From Amycolatopsis oliviviridis (GTDB taxonomy: Bacteria; Actinomycetota; Actinomycetes; Mycobacteriales; Pseudonocardiaceae), in the NCBI RefSeq assembly GCF_014654365.1, contig NZ_BNAY01000008.1, positions 1 through 64,000 on the forward strand: a DNA stretch of 64,000 nt, read 5' to 3'. Positions 34,787 to 44,240 of this stretch are shown here, piece after piece; within the stretch, counting starts at the first letter, position 1, and the number at the start of each line of letters is the position of its first letter. A program made the translations under genes and the position numbers. Below the pieces are notes generated by a model. The model made no database searches, was not told where the DNA came from, and saw only the letters and a list, made by a program, of their open reading frames with translations.

Positions 34787-35386
34787 ATGTACATCCCACC
34801 CGAACCGTCCGCGTACCCGGCAAAGCCCAAACGCTGGCCGTGGATTCTCGGCGCCGTTATCGCCATAGCCGCGCTTTCGACCACCTTGGTCCTCGTCCTG
34901 CTCGGCAACGAGCGTGACGGACGCACCGACTCCGCGGACGCGAAGACGTCGACGGCATCACCTTGCAAGAGCCAGGATCTGAGGCCGCCCTGCCAAGGCG
35001 TCAACGGCTGGGTTCTGGCGGACGGCTCCTACGAAAGCACCACGCGCACGCCCACGCCCACCTATACGGCGCCGGTGACCAGTCGGCCGCCGCTCACTCC
35101 CGCCGATTTCACACTCGATTTGAAGACCTACTCCAAACAGTGCTTCGGATCCGCCGGCTGCAATGTCGTCGTCGAACCGGCCTTGACTTACAAGGGCACA
35201 GCGGACGACATGCTGGGCCATGGGACGTGCTCGATGACCTACGAAATCACCGGCGACGAATCAGGAACGATCACCGACACACTCACTTTCATCGGAACCA
35301 GCGTGACAATGCACCGTTCCGTTCTCTCGACGCCGTCCTCGAAAACCAAGGTGACCGTCAAGATCGTCAGCGTTTCCTGCCCCTGA
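34787..35386 (+). CDS. Membrane-anchored extracytoplasmic protein of unknown function
   Basis: A 199-residue protein. A short Pro-rich cytoplasmic tail precedes one membrane helix (about residues 18-40). A Thr/Pro-rich linker (ESTTRTPTPTYTAPVT) leads to an outer domain of about 110 residues with four Cys (KQCFGSAGCN, GTCSMTY, VSVSCP) that probably form two disulfides. The ATG follows GCGGGAGAG. It does not match a family I know; the C-terminal part has the strand pattern of a small beta-sandwich. Confidence 0.7.
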   Translation: MYIPPEPSAYPAKPKRWPWILGAVIAIAALSTTLVLVLLGNERDGRTDSADAKTSTASPCKSQDLRPPCQGVNGWVLADGSYESTTRTPTPTYTAPVTSRPPLTPADFTLDLKTYSKQCFGSAGCNVVVEPALTYKGTADDMLGHGTCSMTYEITGDESGTITDTLTFIGTSVTMHRSVLSTPSSKTKVTVKIVSVSCP

Positions 35387-35411
35387 CCGAAGCAGGAAAC
35401 GCCGCCCGCCC

Positions 35412-36323
35412 TCACGGGAAGGTCAGCACGACCTTCCCCCGCCCGTGCCCGGTCTCGATCTCCCGGTGCGCCGCCGCGGCCTCGCCGAACGGGTACGTCC
35501 GCCGCACCAGGAATCGCAGCTCTCCCTTGGCGTACAACGACGCCAGCATCCCCAGCCGCTCGGCCGACCGGGTGCCGGTGACCACTCGCGCCCCCTTCTC
35601 GGCTGCCCGCGCGTGGTCGACCATGGTGAGTACGCGGTCCGGATCCCCGACCAGTTCGAGCGAGAGGTCGAAGGCGACCCCGCCCGCGCCGTCCAGCGCG
35701 GCGTCGATACCAGCAGGCGCGAGGGCACGCACCCGGTCGGCGAGGCCGTCGCCGTAGACCACCGGCTCGGCGCCGAGGGAACGGACGTAGTCCTGGTTCG
35801 CCTCACTCGCCGTCCCGATCACCCGCGCCCCGCGCAGCGCGGCGAGCTGGACGGCGGCCGTGCCCACCGCGCCCGCCGCCCCGTGGATCAGCAGCGTCTC
35901 ACCACGGGCGACGCGCAGCGCGTCCAGCGCCAGGTACGCCGCCTGTGTCCCGGCAGTGAAGCCGCCCGCGACCTCCCAGGGCATCTCCGCCGGCTTCGGC
36001 GTGACGTTCTCCGCGGGCACCACGACGTACTCGGCGTAGGCCTGCACGGCGGTGAAACCGAGCACCTCGGCCCCCGCGACGAGGCCGGTAACCCCGGAAC
36101 CGACCTCGTCGACGACCCCGGCGAACTCGTTCCCCGGGACACGCGGCCAACGCAGCTCGAGCCCCGGGGGTTCCCAGCCCGCCCGCACGGCCGCGTCGTA
36201 CGGCTGCACCCCCGCGGCCTTCACCCGCACCCGGACCTCCCCCGCCCCGGCGTGCGGCTCCTCCAGTTCCAGCACCCGGAGCACTTCCGGACCACCGGCT
36301 TCCGTGAACGCGGCCGCTTTCAT
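35412..36323 (-). CDS. Zinc-independent quinone oxidoreductase / MDR-type alcohol dehydrogenase
   Basis: A 303-residue medium-chain dehydrogenase. The catalytic domain begins MKAAAFTEAGGPEV, and the nucleotide-binding motif is GAAGAVGTAAVQLA. The zinc ligands of true alcohol dehydrogenases are absent, as in NADPH:quinone reductases. A GGAGGAAC ribosome site precedes the ATG. The promoter region contains a perfect palindrome typical of MerR-family control (36371-36386), which suggests induction by reactive aldehydes or oxidants. Confidence 0.88.
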   Translation of the reverse strand: MKAAAFTEAGGPEVLRVLELEEPHAGAGEVRVRVKAAGVQPYDAAVRAGWEPPGLELRWPRVPGNEFAGVVDEVGSGVTGLVAGAEVLGFTAVQAYAEYVVVPAENVTPKPAEMPWEVAGGFTAGTQAAYLALDALRVARGETLLIHGAAGAVGTAAVQLAALRGARVIGTASEANQDYVRSLGAEPVVYGDGLADRVRALAPAGIDAALDGAGGVAFDLSLELVGDPDRVLTMVDHARAAEKGARVVTGTRSAERLGMLASLYAKGELRFLVRRTYPFGEAAAAHREIETGHGRGKVVLTFP

Positions 36324-36370
36324 CTCGTTCCTCCAGTTCGTTCCCCAGCTGTCGGAACCCAGCCTGGTAT

Positions 36371-36386
36371 CTCCAGTTAACTGGAG
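36371..36386 (-). promoter_or_regulatory. MerR-type operator in front of the quinone oxidoreductase
   Basis: CTCCAGTTAACTGGAG is a perfect 16-bp palindrome. On the minus strand it directly follows TTGACC, a good -35, so it occupies the spacer, the place where MerR-family activators bind. The -10 is not obvious. No merR gene is in the window, so the regulator would act from elsewhere. Confidence 0.6.
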
Positions 36387-36423
36387 GTCAAGAAGTGTCA
36401 GTGTGACGTTCTAAGCTGCCGAC

Positions 36424-36885
36424 GTGACGAGCTACCGCATCTCCAGGGCAAGCGCTTCCGACGCCGACAGAGTGACAGCGCTGGTGCAAGCATCGGCCGC
36501 CTATCAAGGGGAGTACGCGTCGATTCTCGAGGACTACCGGGTCACCGAGGACTACCTCGCCACCCATCCCGCGTTCGTCGCGCACGCGCAGCGGGACGTG
36601 GTCGGCTTCTACAGCCTGATCGAGTACCCGGCCGAGCTGGATCTGCTGTTCGTCGCCGACGCGGCACAGGGCACGGGCATCGGCGCGTGGCTGGTCGAGC
36701 ACATGCTCGGACAGGCCGCGGACCTCGGGATGACCGAGATCCGCGTCGTGTCCCACCCGCCCGCCGCCGGGTTCTACGAACGGATGGGCGCACGCCGGGT
36801 CGGCGCCGTGCCGCCCAGCCCGCCGAAGATCACTTGGGAACGCCCGGAGCTGGTCTTCGACGTCAAGCACCCACCGCGCGACTGA
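36424..36885 (+). CDS. GNAT-family N-acetyltransferase
   Basis: A 153-residue GNAT protein. The acetyl-CoA loop is QGTGIGAWLVEHM after LDLLFVADAA, and AAGFYERMGARRVG is the usual C-terminal motif B. The GTG start leaves the MerR-type palindrome upstream. Its last 23 bases overlap the end of the WYL regulator gene on the other strand. Substrate unknown. Confidence 0.88.
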   Translation: MTSYRISRASASDADRVTALVQASAAYQGEYASILEDYRVTEDYLATHPAFVAHAQRDVVGFYSLIEYPAELDLLFVADAAQGTGIGAWLVEHMLGQAADLGMTEIRVVSHPPAAGFYERMGARRVGAVPPSPPKITWERPELVFDVKHPPRD

Positions 36886-37816
36886 ACCGGCCGATCAGTT
36901 TGCGCAGATGCCCGGCGAACTCCGGCGAGTCGACGACGTCGAAGTCGGCATCGAGCAAGCCGAGGTAGAGCGCCAGGTACTCCAGCGTGTCCGCACCGGC
37001 TTTGAGCAGGCAGGTCCGCTCGTCGACGGCCTCGACGACGACGGCGGGCGGGACCTTCGCCGCGGCTTCGGCGGCCGGGGCGTGCAGCCGGATCGTCGCG
37101 TGATGCCGCCACAACGCCGCGCCCACCCCACGCTGCAGGTAGGCGACGACACCGCCTTCGGGTGGTTCGCGCTGCTCGAAACGTCGCCCGTGGGGCGTCC
37201 GCGGCCGCACCCGATCCGCGCGGAAGGTGCGCCAATCCTGCTTGTCGACGTCCCAGCCGACGAGGTACCACCGGCGGCTCATATGCACGACACGATGCGG
37301 CTCGACCTGTCGCCGCGTCTCGGATCCGTTGTGCCCCACGTAATCGAACCGCAGGGTTTCGCGATCGCGGCAGGCGCCGGCGATCACGGAAAGCACCTCG
37401 GAGTCGACGGTGGGGCCGCCGCCCTGCACGGCGAGCGTCGCGGAATTCAGCGCCTCGACGCGGTGCCGCAGCCGTGACGGCAGCACTTGCTCCAGTTTCG
37501 CCAGCGCGCGCACCGAGGTCTCCTCGATCCCCGCGATCGTGCCGCCCGCGGCCGTCCGCAGGCCCATCGCCACCGCGACGGCTTCCTCGTCGTCGAGCAG
37601 CAGCGGCGGCATGGCCGCGCCGGCACCCAGGGTGTACCCGCCTGAAACGCCAGGGGTGGCGTCGACCGGGTAGCCCAGTCCGCGAAGCCGCTCGACGTCG
37701 TTCCGAATCGTCCTGGTCGTGACGTCGAGCCGGTCCGCCAGTTCCGGCCCCGTCCAGGTGCGCCTGGCCTGCAATAACGACAGGAGTCGCAGCAGTCTCG
37801 CCGAAGTTTCCGCCAT
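36863..37816 (-). CDS. YafY-type HTH/WYL-domain transcriptional regulator
   Basis: A 317-residue regulator. The N-terminal HTH reads WTGPELADRLDVTTRTIRND. The WYL region includes FDYVGHNG, HRVVHMSRRWYLVGWD and TFRADRV, followed by the C-terminal WCX extension. WYL domains usually sense a nucleic acid or small ligand. I use the ATG at 37816 behind AAGGTGGGG; a GTG three codons earlier is possible. It diverges from the epoxide hydrolase gene across a short gap with a TCCGC-N4-GCGGA repeat. Confidence 0.88.
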   Translation of the reverse strand: MAETSARLLRLLSLLQARRTWTGPELADRLDVTTRTIRNDVERLRGLGYPVDATPGVSGGYTLGAGAAMPPLLLDDEEAVAVAMGLRTAAGGTIAGIEETSVRALAKLEQVLPSRLRHRVEALNSATLAVQGGGPTVDSEVLSVIAGACRDRETLRFDYVGHNGSETRRQVEPHRVVHMSRRWYLVGWDVDKQDWRTFRADRVRPRTPHGRRFEQREPPEGGVVAYLQRGVGAALWRHHATIRLHAPAAEAAAKVPPAVVVEAVDERTCLLKAGADTLEYLALYLGLLDADFDVVDSPEFAGHLRKLIGRFSRAVGA

Positions 37817-37829
37817 GGACCCCACCTTG

Positions 37830-37843
37830 TCCGCAATCGCGGA
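37830..37843. promoter_or_regulatory. Candidate operator for the WYL regulator
   Basis: TCCGCAATCGCGGA (5-bp arms, 4-bp spacer) lies between the divergent regulator and epoxide hydrolase starts, and TTCCGCAAT is repeated at 37852-37860. A likely shared control site, by position only. Confidence 0.45.
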
Positions 37844-37879
37844 ACGAACCTTTCCGCAATGGCTTCTACCTTAGCTCCC

Positions 37880-39010
37880 ATGAACGAAATCGAGCGCTTC
37901 CGCATCGCCGTCGACCAGGCCGAACTCGACGACCTCAAGGACCGGTTGAACCGGACCCGCTGGCCGCGCGAGGTCACCGGCGACTGGAGCCGCGGCGCCC
38001 CGGTCGCGTACCTCAAGGGACTGGCGGAGTACTGGGCCGACGGCTTCGACTGGCGCGCCCAGGAAGCGGAACTGAACAAGTTCCCGCAGTTCACCACCGA
38101 GATCGACGGCCAGACCATCCACTTCCTGCACGTCCGCTCCGCCAAGCCGGACGCGCTGCCGCTGATCCTCACGCACGGCTGGCCGAGCTCGCCGTTCGAG
38201 TTCCGGCAGGTCATCGACGAGCTCGCCGTCGACTTCCACCTGGTCGTCCCGTCCCTGCCCGGTTACGGCTTTTCGACACCGGTGCGAGGGCCTGGCTGGG
38301 GCAACCTGTTCCGCGTCGCCCAGGCGTGGACCACGCTGATGGACCGCCTCGGTTACGAGCGTTTCGGCGTCCACGGCACGGACGCCGGCGCCGGGGTCGC
38401 GGGCATCCTGTCGATGATCGCCGCGCACCGGGTCGCCGGCGTGCACCTCACCGGCACCAGCGCGGGCATGCCGTTCGGCCCGGGCGTCGATCTGGACGGG
38501 CTCTCCGGGAAAGACCGTGAGCGCGGCGAGCGCTTCAACCGGTTCCAGTCCGACGGCCTCGGCTACCTGCACCTTCAGGCGACCCGGCCGCAGACGCTGG
38601 CCTATTCGCTGAACGACTCCCCGACCGGCCAGCTCGCGTGGATGGTGGAGAAGTTCGCCGAATGGACCGACCCGGCCAAGGAAACGCCGGATCAGGCCGT
38701 CGATCTCGATCACCTGCTGACCGCTGTCAGCCTGTTCTGGTTCACCGGTGCGGGCGCGTCCTCGGCGCATGCCACGTACGAGGGCATGGAGGCGTACCGG
38801 CAGCTGTCGCAGGGCGGCTGGGACGGCGAAGCGCCCGCCGGGCCGCGACGCGGCATCGCGGTCTTCGCCGGGGACACCACGATCCGGAGCCTTCAGGACG
38901 GCCCGGTGGAACACTGGTCCGAATACGACACCGGTGGCCATTTCCCGGCGATGGAGGTCCCCGGACTGCTCGTCGAAGACCTTCGCTCCTTCTTTCTCGG
39001 GAATCGCTGA
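37880..39010 (+). CDS. Epoxide hydrolase (EHN-domain alpha/beta hydrolase)
   Basis: A 376-residue enzyme. The N-terminal EHN domain (about 1-110, FRIAVDQAELDDLKDRLNRT) packs against an alpha/beta hydrolase domain. It has the oxyanion motif HGWPSSPFEF, nucleophile Asp168 in GTDAGAG where the family usually has GGDWG, and catalytic His in GGHFPAMEVP, as in microsomal-type epoxide hydrolases that open epoxides to diols. An ATG seven codons upstream is possible; neither start has a good ribosome site. Its stop shares one base with the next gene. Probably controlled by the divergent WYL regulator. Confidence 0.85.
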   Translation: MNEIERFRIAVDQAELDDLKDRLNRTRWPREVTGDWSRGAPVAYLKGLAEYWADGFDWRAQEAELNKFPQFTTEIDGQTIHFLHVRSAKPDALPLILTHGWPSSPFEFRQVIDELAVDFHLVVPSLPGYGFSTPVRGPGWGNLFRVAQAWTTLMDRLGYERFGVHGTDAGAGVAGILSMIAAHRVAGVHLTGTSAGMPFGPGVDLDGLSGKDRERGERFNRFQSDGLGYLHLQATRPQTLAYSLNDSPTGQLAWMVEKFAEWTDPAKETPDQAVDLDHLLTAVSLFWFTGAGASSAHATYEGMEAYRQLSQGGWDGEAPAGPRRGIAVFAGDTTIRSLQDGPVEHWSEYDTGGHFPAMEVPGLLVEDLRSFFLGNR

Positions 39011-40095
39011 TGACGACCGAAATCCTGAGCCCGCGAGCGCTCAACCGCGCGACCCTGGCCCGGCAGCTCCTGCTTGAGCGTGCCGATCTGCCCGCCGTCA
39101 CCGCGATCGAGCGGCTGGCAGGCCTTCAGGCGCAGGCACCGGACTCGTCCTACGTCGGTTTGTGGTCGCGGTTGCGGGACTTCCAGGTGGACGAGCTGGC
39201 GAAACCGCTGACCGCTCGCGAGGTCGTCCGGTCGACGTTGATGCGGGGCACGGTGCATCTGGTGACGGCCGGGGACGCGCTCGCCCTGTGGCCGGCCGTG
39301 AAACCGGTGGTCGAACGCGGTTTCCTCGGCCATTACTCGCGGGAGGTCGCCGGTCTCGATCTCGCCGCGATCGCCGAGGCGGGGCGGACCCTGCTGACCG
39401 GAGGACACCGCACTCGTGCCGAGATCCGGACCGCGCTCGCGGACCGTTGGCCCGACGCCGACCCGACCACCCTCGCCTACGCGGTCAACAGCCTGCTGCC
39501 CCTCGCGCACGTGACTCCCCGAGGGCTGTGGGGCCGGTCGGGACCGGTGGCGTTCTCCCTGCTCGACGACTGGATCGGCGCACCGATCACAGACGGCATG
39601 CCGCTCGACGACCTGGTGCTGCGCTACCTCGCGGCGTTCGGCCCGGCGACCGTCCGCGACGCCCAGGTCTGGTCGGGACTCACCAAGCTCAAGGAGGTCT
39701 TCGAACGGCTCCGGCCGCGGCTGCGCGTCTTCACCGACATCGAGGGGAAGGAGCTGTTCGACCTCCCCGACGCGCCACGGCCCGACCCGGAAACCCCCGC
39801 ACCGCCCCGGTTCCTGCCCGAGTACGACAATGTCCTGCTTTCGCACGCCGATCGCGTGCGCGTGATCCCGGACGGTCGTCGCGTGCCCTTGCCACCCGGG
39901 CCAGGGGGCCGGAAGGGCACTCTTCTCGTCGACGGTGAATTCCTGGCCATTTGGGCGATCAAAGGGGCGACGCTGACGATCGAGTCCCGGAAACCCTTGC
40001 CGGATCAGGATTCGATCACCGACGAGGGCCTTCGGCTCCTGGAATTCGTAATGCCGGGTGAAGCCCACGAGGTCCGTTTCGGCATCGGCGGATAA
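39010..40095 (+). CDS. Winged-helix (HTH_42 / AlkZ-YcaQ family) DNA-binding protein
   Basis: A 361-residue protein of the HTH_42 family, to which the interstrand-crosslink DNA glycosylases YcaQ and AlkZ belong. It has the family's conserved start (ERLAGLQAQAPDSSYVGLW), REVVRSTLMRGTVHLV, and FGPATVRDAQVWSGL. The QAQ in the first motif resembles the catalytic Q-x-Q of YcaQ, but Q-x-Q is common in family members without proven activity. It begins one base inside the epoxide hydrolase stop. An epoxide-opening enzyme beside a possible alkyl-DNA repair protein suggests defence against epoxide or alkylating agents. Confidence 0.78.
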   Translation: MTTEILSPRALNRATLARQLLLERADLPAVTAIERLAGLQAQAPDSSYVGLWSRLRDFQVDELAKPLTAREVVRSTLMRGTVHLVTAGDALALWPAVKPVVERGFLGHYSREVAGLDLAAIAEAGRTLLTGGHRTRAEIRTALADRWPDADPTTLAYAVNSLLPLAHVTPRGLWGRSGPVAFSLLDDWIGAPITDGMPLDDLVLRYLAAFGPATVRDAQVWSGLTKLKEVFERLRPRLRVFTDIEGKELFDLPDAPRPDPETPAPPRFLPEYDNVLLSHADRVRVIPDGRRVPLPPGPGGRKGTLLVDGEFLAIWAIKGATLTIESRKPLPDQDSITDEGLRLLEFVMPGEAHEVRFGIGG

Positions 40096-40171
40096 CAGTC
40101 CGGCCTTTTGCCGTAACGAAGGGCGCCGTTCGGGCGAAGCACGCCGCAAGAGCCTGAAGGGAGAGCGGGCC

Positions 40172-40468
40172 ATGAGCAAGAACTATGGATTCCTGACGGT
40201 GCTGGCCGGGCTGAGCGCGCTCGCGGTCATCGCGGTGGCGGCGGTCTGGCGGTACCCGAACACCTCGGACGTCACGGCGGTGATCACCGCGGCGGGAACG
40301 GTGATCGGCACCGTGGTGGGCGCCTTCTTCGGCGTGAACGCTGCCTCGGCGGGACGGGTGAAAGCCGAGGAAAGCCGGGATCAGGCGACGGCGGCGCTGG
40401 TGAAAGTGGCCACCAAGGCGGACGAGGACAGCGACGTCGCCAAAGCGGCGATGGAAGGCGTACGCTGA
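40172..40468 (+). CDS. Small two-helix membrane protein
   Basis: A 98-residue protein with two hydrophobic helices (about residues 7-25 and 33-57) and a C-terminal charged helix (RVKAEESRDQATAALVKVA) that may form a coiled coil. The ATG follows AAGGGAGAG. No family recognised. The helix pattern GTVIGTVVGAFFGVNAA is Gly-rich and may mediate self-association. Confidence 0.65.
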   Translation: MSKNYGFLTVLAGLSALAVIAVAAVWRYPNTSDVTAVITAAGTVIGTVVGAFFGVNAASAGRVKAEESRDQATAALVKVATKADEDSDVAKAAMEGVR

Positions 40469-40494
40469 CAGTCCTCTGTGGACACTGTGAGCGC

Positions 40495-41265
40495 TCAGCC
40501 GAGCGCGTCGAGCAGGCCGAGGTCGGGCGGGACGAGCGTGGTGGAGAGCACCAGCTCGCGCAACAGGTTGTCGTTCAACGCGTTTCCGACCGGCTCGCCG
40601 ACCTCCTCGCGCCGCAGGCCGTAGACGCCGCCGGCGGACAACCGCGTCCGGACGTCAATGACGACGTGCTCGACGCGGCGGCTGGTCCATGTCTCGCTCG
40701 GGCGGAGTTCCGCGAGCACTTCGGCCGTCTGCTGGCGGGACAGCGGCTGCGGGTTGAGGTCGTGCAGCAGGTAGCGCTGCCCGAAGACGACCAGGACCAG
40801 GCGTTCCTCCGCGCTGAGGCGCCAGCGGCGGGGCGGCACGGTGACGTCATCGTGCCGGGTGGCGGGCTGCCCTCCCTCTGGACCGGCGACGTACAACTCG
40901 AGCAGGTGCTCCCTCCTGCCCGAACCGCGGACGAACAACGGCGTGTAACCATCCGACAGGGGGATCGGCTCCTCGCCCCGGGACAGCCAGCGGGAGTCCG
41001 GCATCCGGATGGGCAACTGGCCGGTGTTGCTGACCCACCACTGCCCGCCGGTGAAGTTCAGCAGCCCGTGCCTGCGGCTGACCTGCAGATCGTTCTCGCC
41101 CACACAGACGTCGACCTGCGGCCGATTGCGCCCGAAGGAGATCTCGCTGTCCTCGCCGGGGTCGACGGACACGCCGCCCGCGAGCGTGAGGGCGAACACC
41201 GCGCCGGGGGCCGACCGGGGCACGCCGAGCGCCAAGCTCTGGTGCGTCGTCGTGAGCCGCTTCAT
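40495..41265 (-). CDS. FHA-domain protein
   Basis: A 256-residue protein. The FHA domain covers about residues 25-110, with SFGRNRPQVD, NDLQVSRRHG and the late Asn of WWVSNTGQ, the residues that bind phosphothreonine. The rest (about 150-256) has a winged-helix look (PLSRQQTAEVLAELRPSE) and may contact DNA or a partner. It is likely a reader of Ser/Thr kinase signalling. A strong AGGAGG site supports the ATG at 41265. It diverges from the PH-domain gene. Confidence 0.85.
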   Translation of the reverse strand: MKRLTTTHQSLALGVPRSAPGAVFALTLAGGVSVDPGEDSEISFGRNRPQVDVCVGENDLQVSRRHGLLNFTGGQWWVSNTGQLPIRMPDSRWLSRGEEPIPLSDGYTPLFVRGSGRREHLLELYVAGPEGGQPATRHDDVTVPPRRWRLSAEERLVLVVFGQRYLLHDLNPQPLSRQQTAEVLAELRPSETWTSRRVEHVVIDVRTRLSAGGVYGLRREEVGEPVGNALNDNLLRELVLSTTLVPPDLGLLDALG

Positions 41266-41347
41266 CGTGCCTCCTCCTGTCCCCGGCAGTATGCGGCACG
41301 CTCTCGGGGAGGGGTCCCCTGTCGCGTTCGTCCGTATCTTGGAGTAC

Positions 41348-41719
41348 ATGATTGACTTCTCCAAGGACACCGTCTTCAAGCTCACGCCCTGCAAGCCGAA
41401 GGACATCGCGCCCACGGTGCAGCCGATCATCATCCCGGGCGAGGAGATCATCTCGTCGTTCAAAGCGGTGCGCGACTTCGTGGTGTTCACGAACAAGCGG
41501 CTGATCGCGGTGAACGTCCAGGGCATGACCGGCAAGAAGAAGGACTTCACTTCGCTGCCCTACAACCGGATCCAGGCCTTCTCGATCGAGACCGCGGGCA
41601 CCTTCGACCTGGACGCCGAGCTGGATCTCTGGTTCAGCGGGCTGGGGAACGTACGACTGGAGTTCCGGGGTTCGGACATCCGGGCGATCGGCCAGCTGAT
41701 CGCCACGCACACGCTCTAG
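41348..41719 (+). CDS. Bacterial PH-domain protein (YvqH-like)
   Basis: A 123-residue protein that is almost entirely one bacterial PH domain (PF14470-like): GEEIISSFKAVRDFVVFTNK, RLIAVNVQGMTGKKKDFTSL, and the ending IRAIGQLIATHTL. Proteins of this type are linked to membrane-stress responses, but the exact role is unknown. GGAG lies just before the ATG. No membrane segment or signal. Confidence 0.85.
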   Translation: MIDFSKDTVFKLTPCKPKDIAPTVQPIIIPGEEIISSFKAVRDFVVFTNKRLIAVNVQGMTGKKKDFTSLPYNRIQAFSIETAGTFDLDAELDLWFSGLGNVRLEFRGSDIRAIGQLIATHTL

Positions 41720-41800
41720 TTCCCCTCCCGCAATTAGTCGACTACTTGCGCGGCGAGCGGGCCGCGGGTGGCGCGCTGTGGGTGGGCGCTGGGTCGAGAT

Positions 41801-41848
41801 GGTCGTGAGTGTTTCGGGTCGTTCTAACGACACTTACCACTCACGACC
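41801..41848. repeat. Hairpin related to the MITE-like element ends
   Basis: GGTCGTGAGTG (41801-41811) pairs with CACTCACGACC (41838-41848), with an inner TCGTT/AACGA stem (41819-41830). The arms match the first bases of the MITE-like element's inverted repeats, as though two ends had joined. Confidence 0.6.
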
Positions 41849-41887
41849 CACCTGCCCTCACGTTCTTGCGTCGCTCTGGCTCCCCGC

Positions 41888-41940
41888 GTTGTGAAAGCCA
41901 CTTTCACAACGTTGAAGGTTGCGAAAGTGGCTTTCACAAC
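41888..41940. repeat. 53-bp dispersed palindrome, copy 2
   Basis: The same 23-7-23 structure and the same loop (GTTGAAG) as the copy at 10066. Its left arm has TTTCACAAC where copy 1 has TTCGCAAC. It sits 34 bases past the lipoamide dehydrogenase stop codon and may also help end that transcript and the convergent PH-domain transcript. Confidence 0.9.
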
Positions 41941-41973
41941 ACGCCCTCTGGCTCGCTCACGCGGGCCGACCAC

Positions 41974-43359
<1,386 letters not shown>

Positions 43360-43406
43360 ACGTCGAAACCTACCCCTCACCGGGGCCGTCCGAAGGGTGA
43401 GACTGC

Positions 43407-44177
43407 CTACTCGGGGCGGGAGCCGCGGATCTCGATCAGCAGGTCCGTCACCGCGGCCATGATCCGCGCGGTCGCCTCCTCCAGCACCTCGCGCGACGGC
43501 GTGGACGTCACGAGGTCCGAAAGGTCCACCGGCGGACCCGCGACCAGGTTCACCGTCTTGCGGGGGAAGGCGCGCGGCAGCACGGCGTCCGACGGCAGCA
43601 GGTGGTGCGTGCCCCAGTTCGCCAGCGGGATCACCGGGACACCGGTCTCCAGCGCGATCCGCGCGATCCCGGTCTTGCCACGCATGGGCCACCCGTCCGG
43701 GTGATCGCTGAAGGTCGCTTCCGGGAAGATGACGACGCATTCACCCTCACGGACGGCGCTGACGGCGTCGCGATACGCGTCCGACGCGGTGGCCGCCCCT
43801 CGGTACACCGGGATGTGCCCGCCCGAGCGCATCACCGAGCCGACGACCGGCGCGTCCCAGAGACTCGCCTTCGCCAGGTACCGCGGCACGCGGCCGTGCG
43901 CGAGGCAGTACGCCGTCACCGTCGTCGGATCGGCGAAGGAGAGATGGTTCGACGCGACCAGGAACCCGCCCGTCGACGGCAGGTGCTCGCCGCCGCGCAC
44001 CCGGAACCGGGTGAACAGCACCAGGAAGGGCCACACGACGTTGATCGCGAGGCTGAACCAGGCGCCCCGGCCGGCGCGGGCGAAGCGCCGGCCGAAGGCG
44101 ATCATCTGGCGGAACGTCAGCAAGTCACCCGAGACGGGGCTCAGTGCGGTCCAGCGTTCACGGGGTCTCAGCACCAT
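43407..44177 (-). CDS. 1-acyl-sn-glycerol-3-phosphate acyltransferase (PlsC family)
   Basis: A 256-residue membrane-associated acyltransferase with the H-x4-D motif NHLSFAD, the glycerol-phosphate motif FPEATFSD, and the later GVPVIPL. These enzymes add the second acyl chain to make phosphatidic acid; actinobacteria have several paralogues, some for other acceptors. It lies 47 bases upstream of lpdA on the same strand. Confidence 0.9.
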   Translation of the reverse strand: MVLRPRERWTALSPVSGDLLTFRQMIAFGRRFARAGRGAWFSLAINVVWPFLVLFTRFRVRGGEHLPSTGGFLVASNHLSFADPTTVTAYCLAHGRVPRYLAKASLWDAPVVGSVMRSGGHIPVYRGAATASDAYRDAVSAVREGECVVIFPEATFSDHPDGWPMRGKTGIARIALETGVPVIPLANWGTHHLLPSDAVLPRAFPRKTVNLVAGPPVDLSDLVTSTPSREVLEEATARIMAAVTDLLIEIRGSRPE

Positions 44178-44240
44178 GGACGTAATTCGTAGCCGAACAC
44201 GCTCCGGTTCGGCTGGATCCCCGCGCGAACGCGGCGCGGA

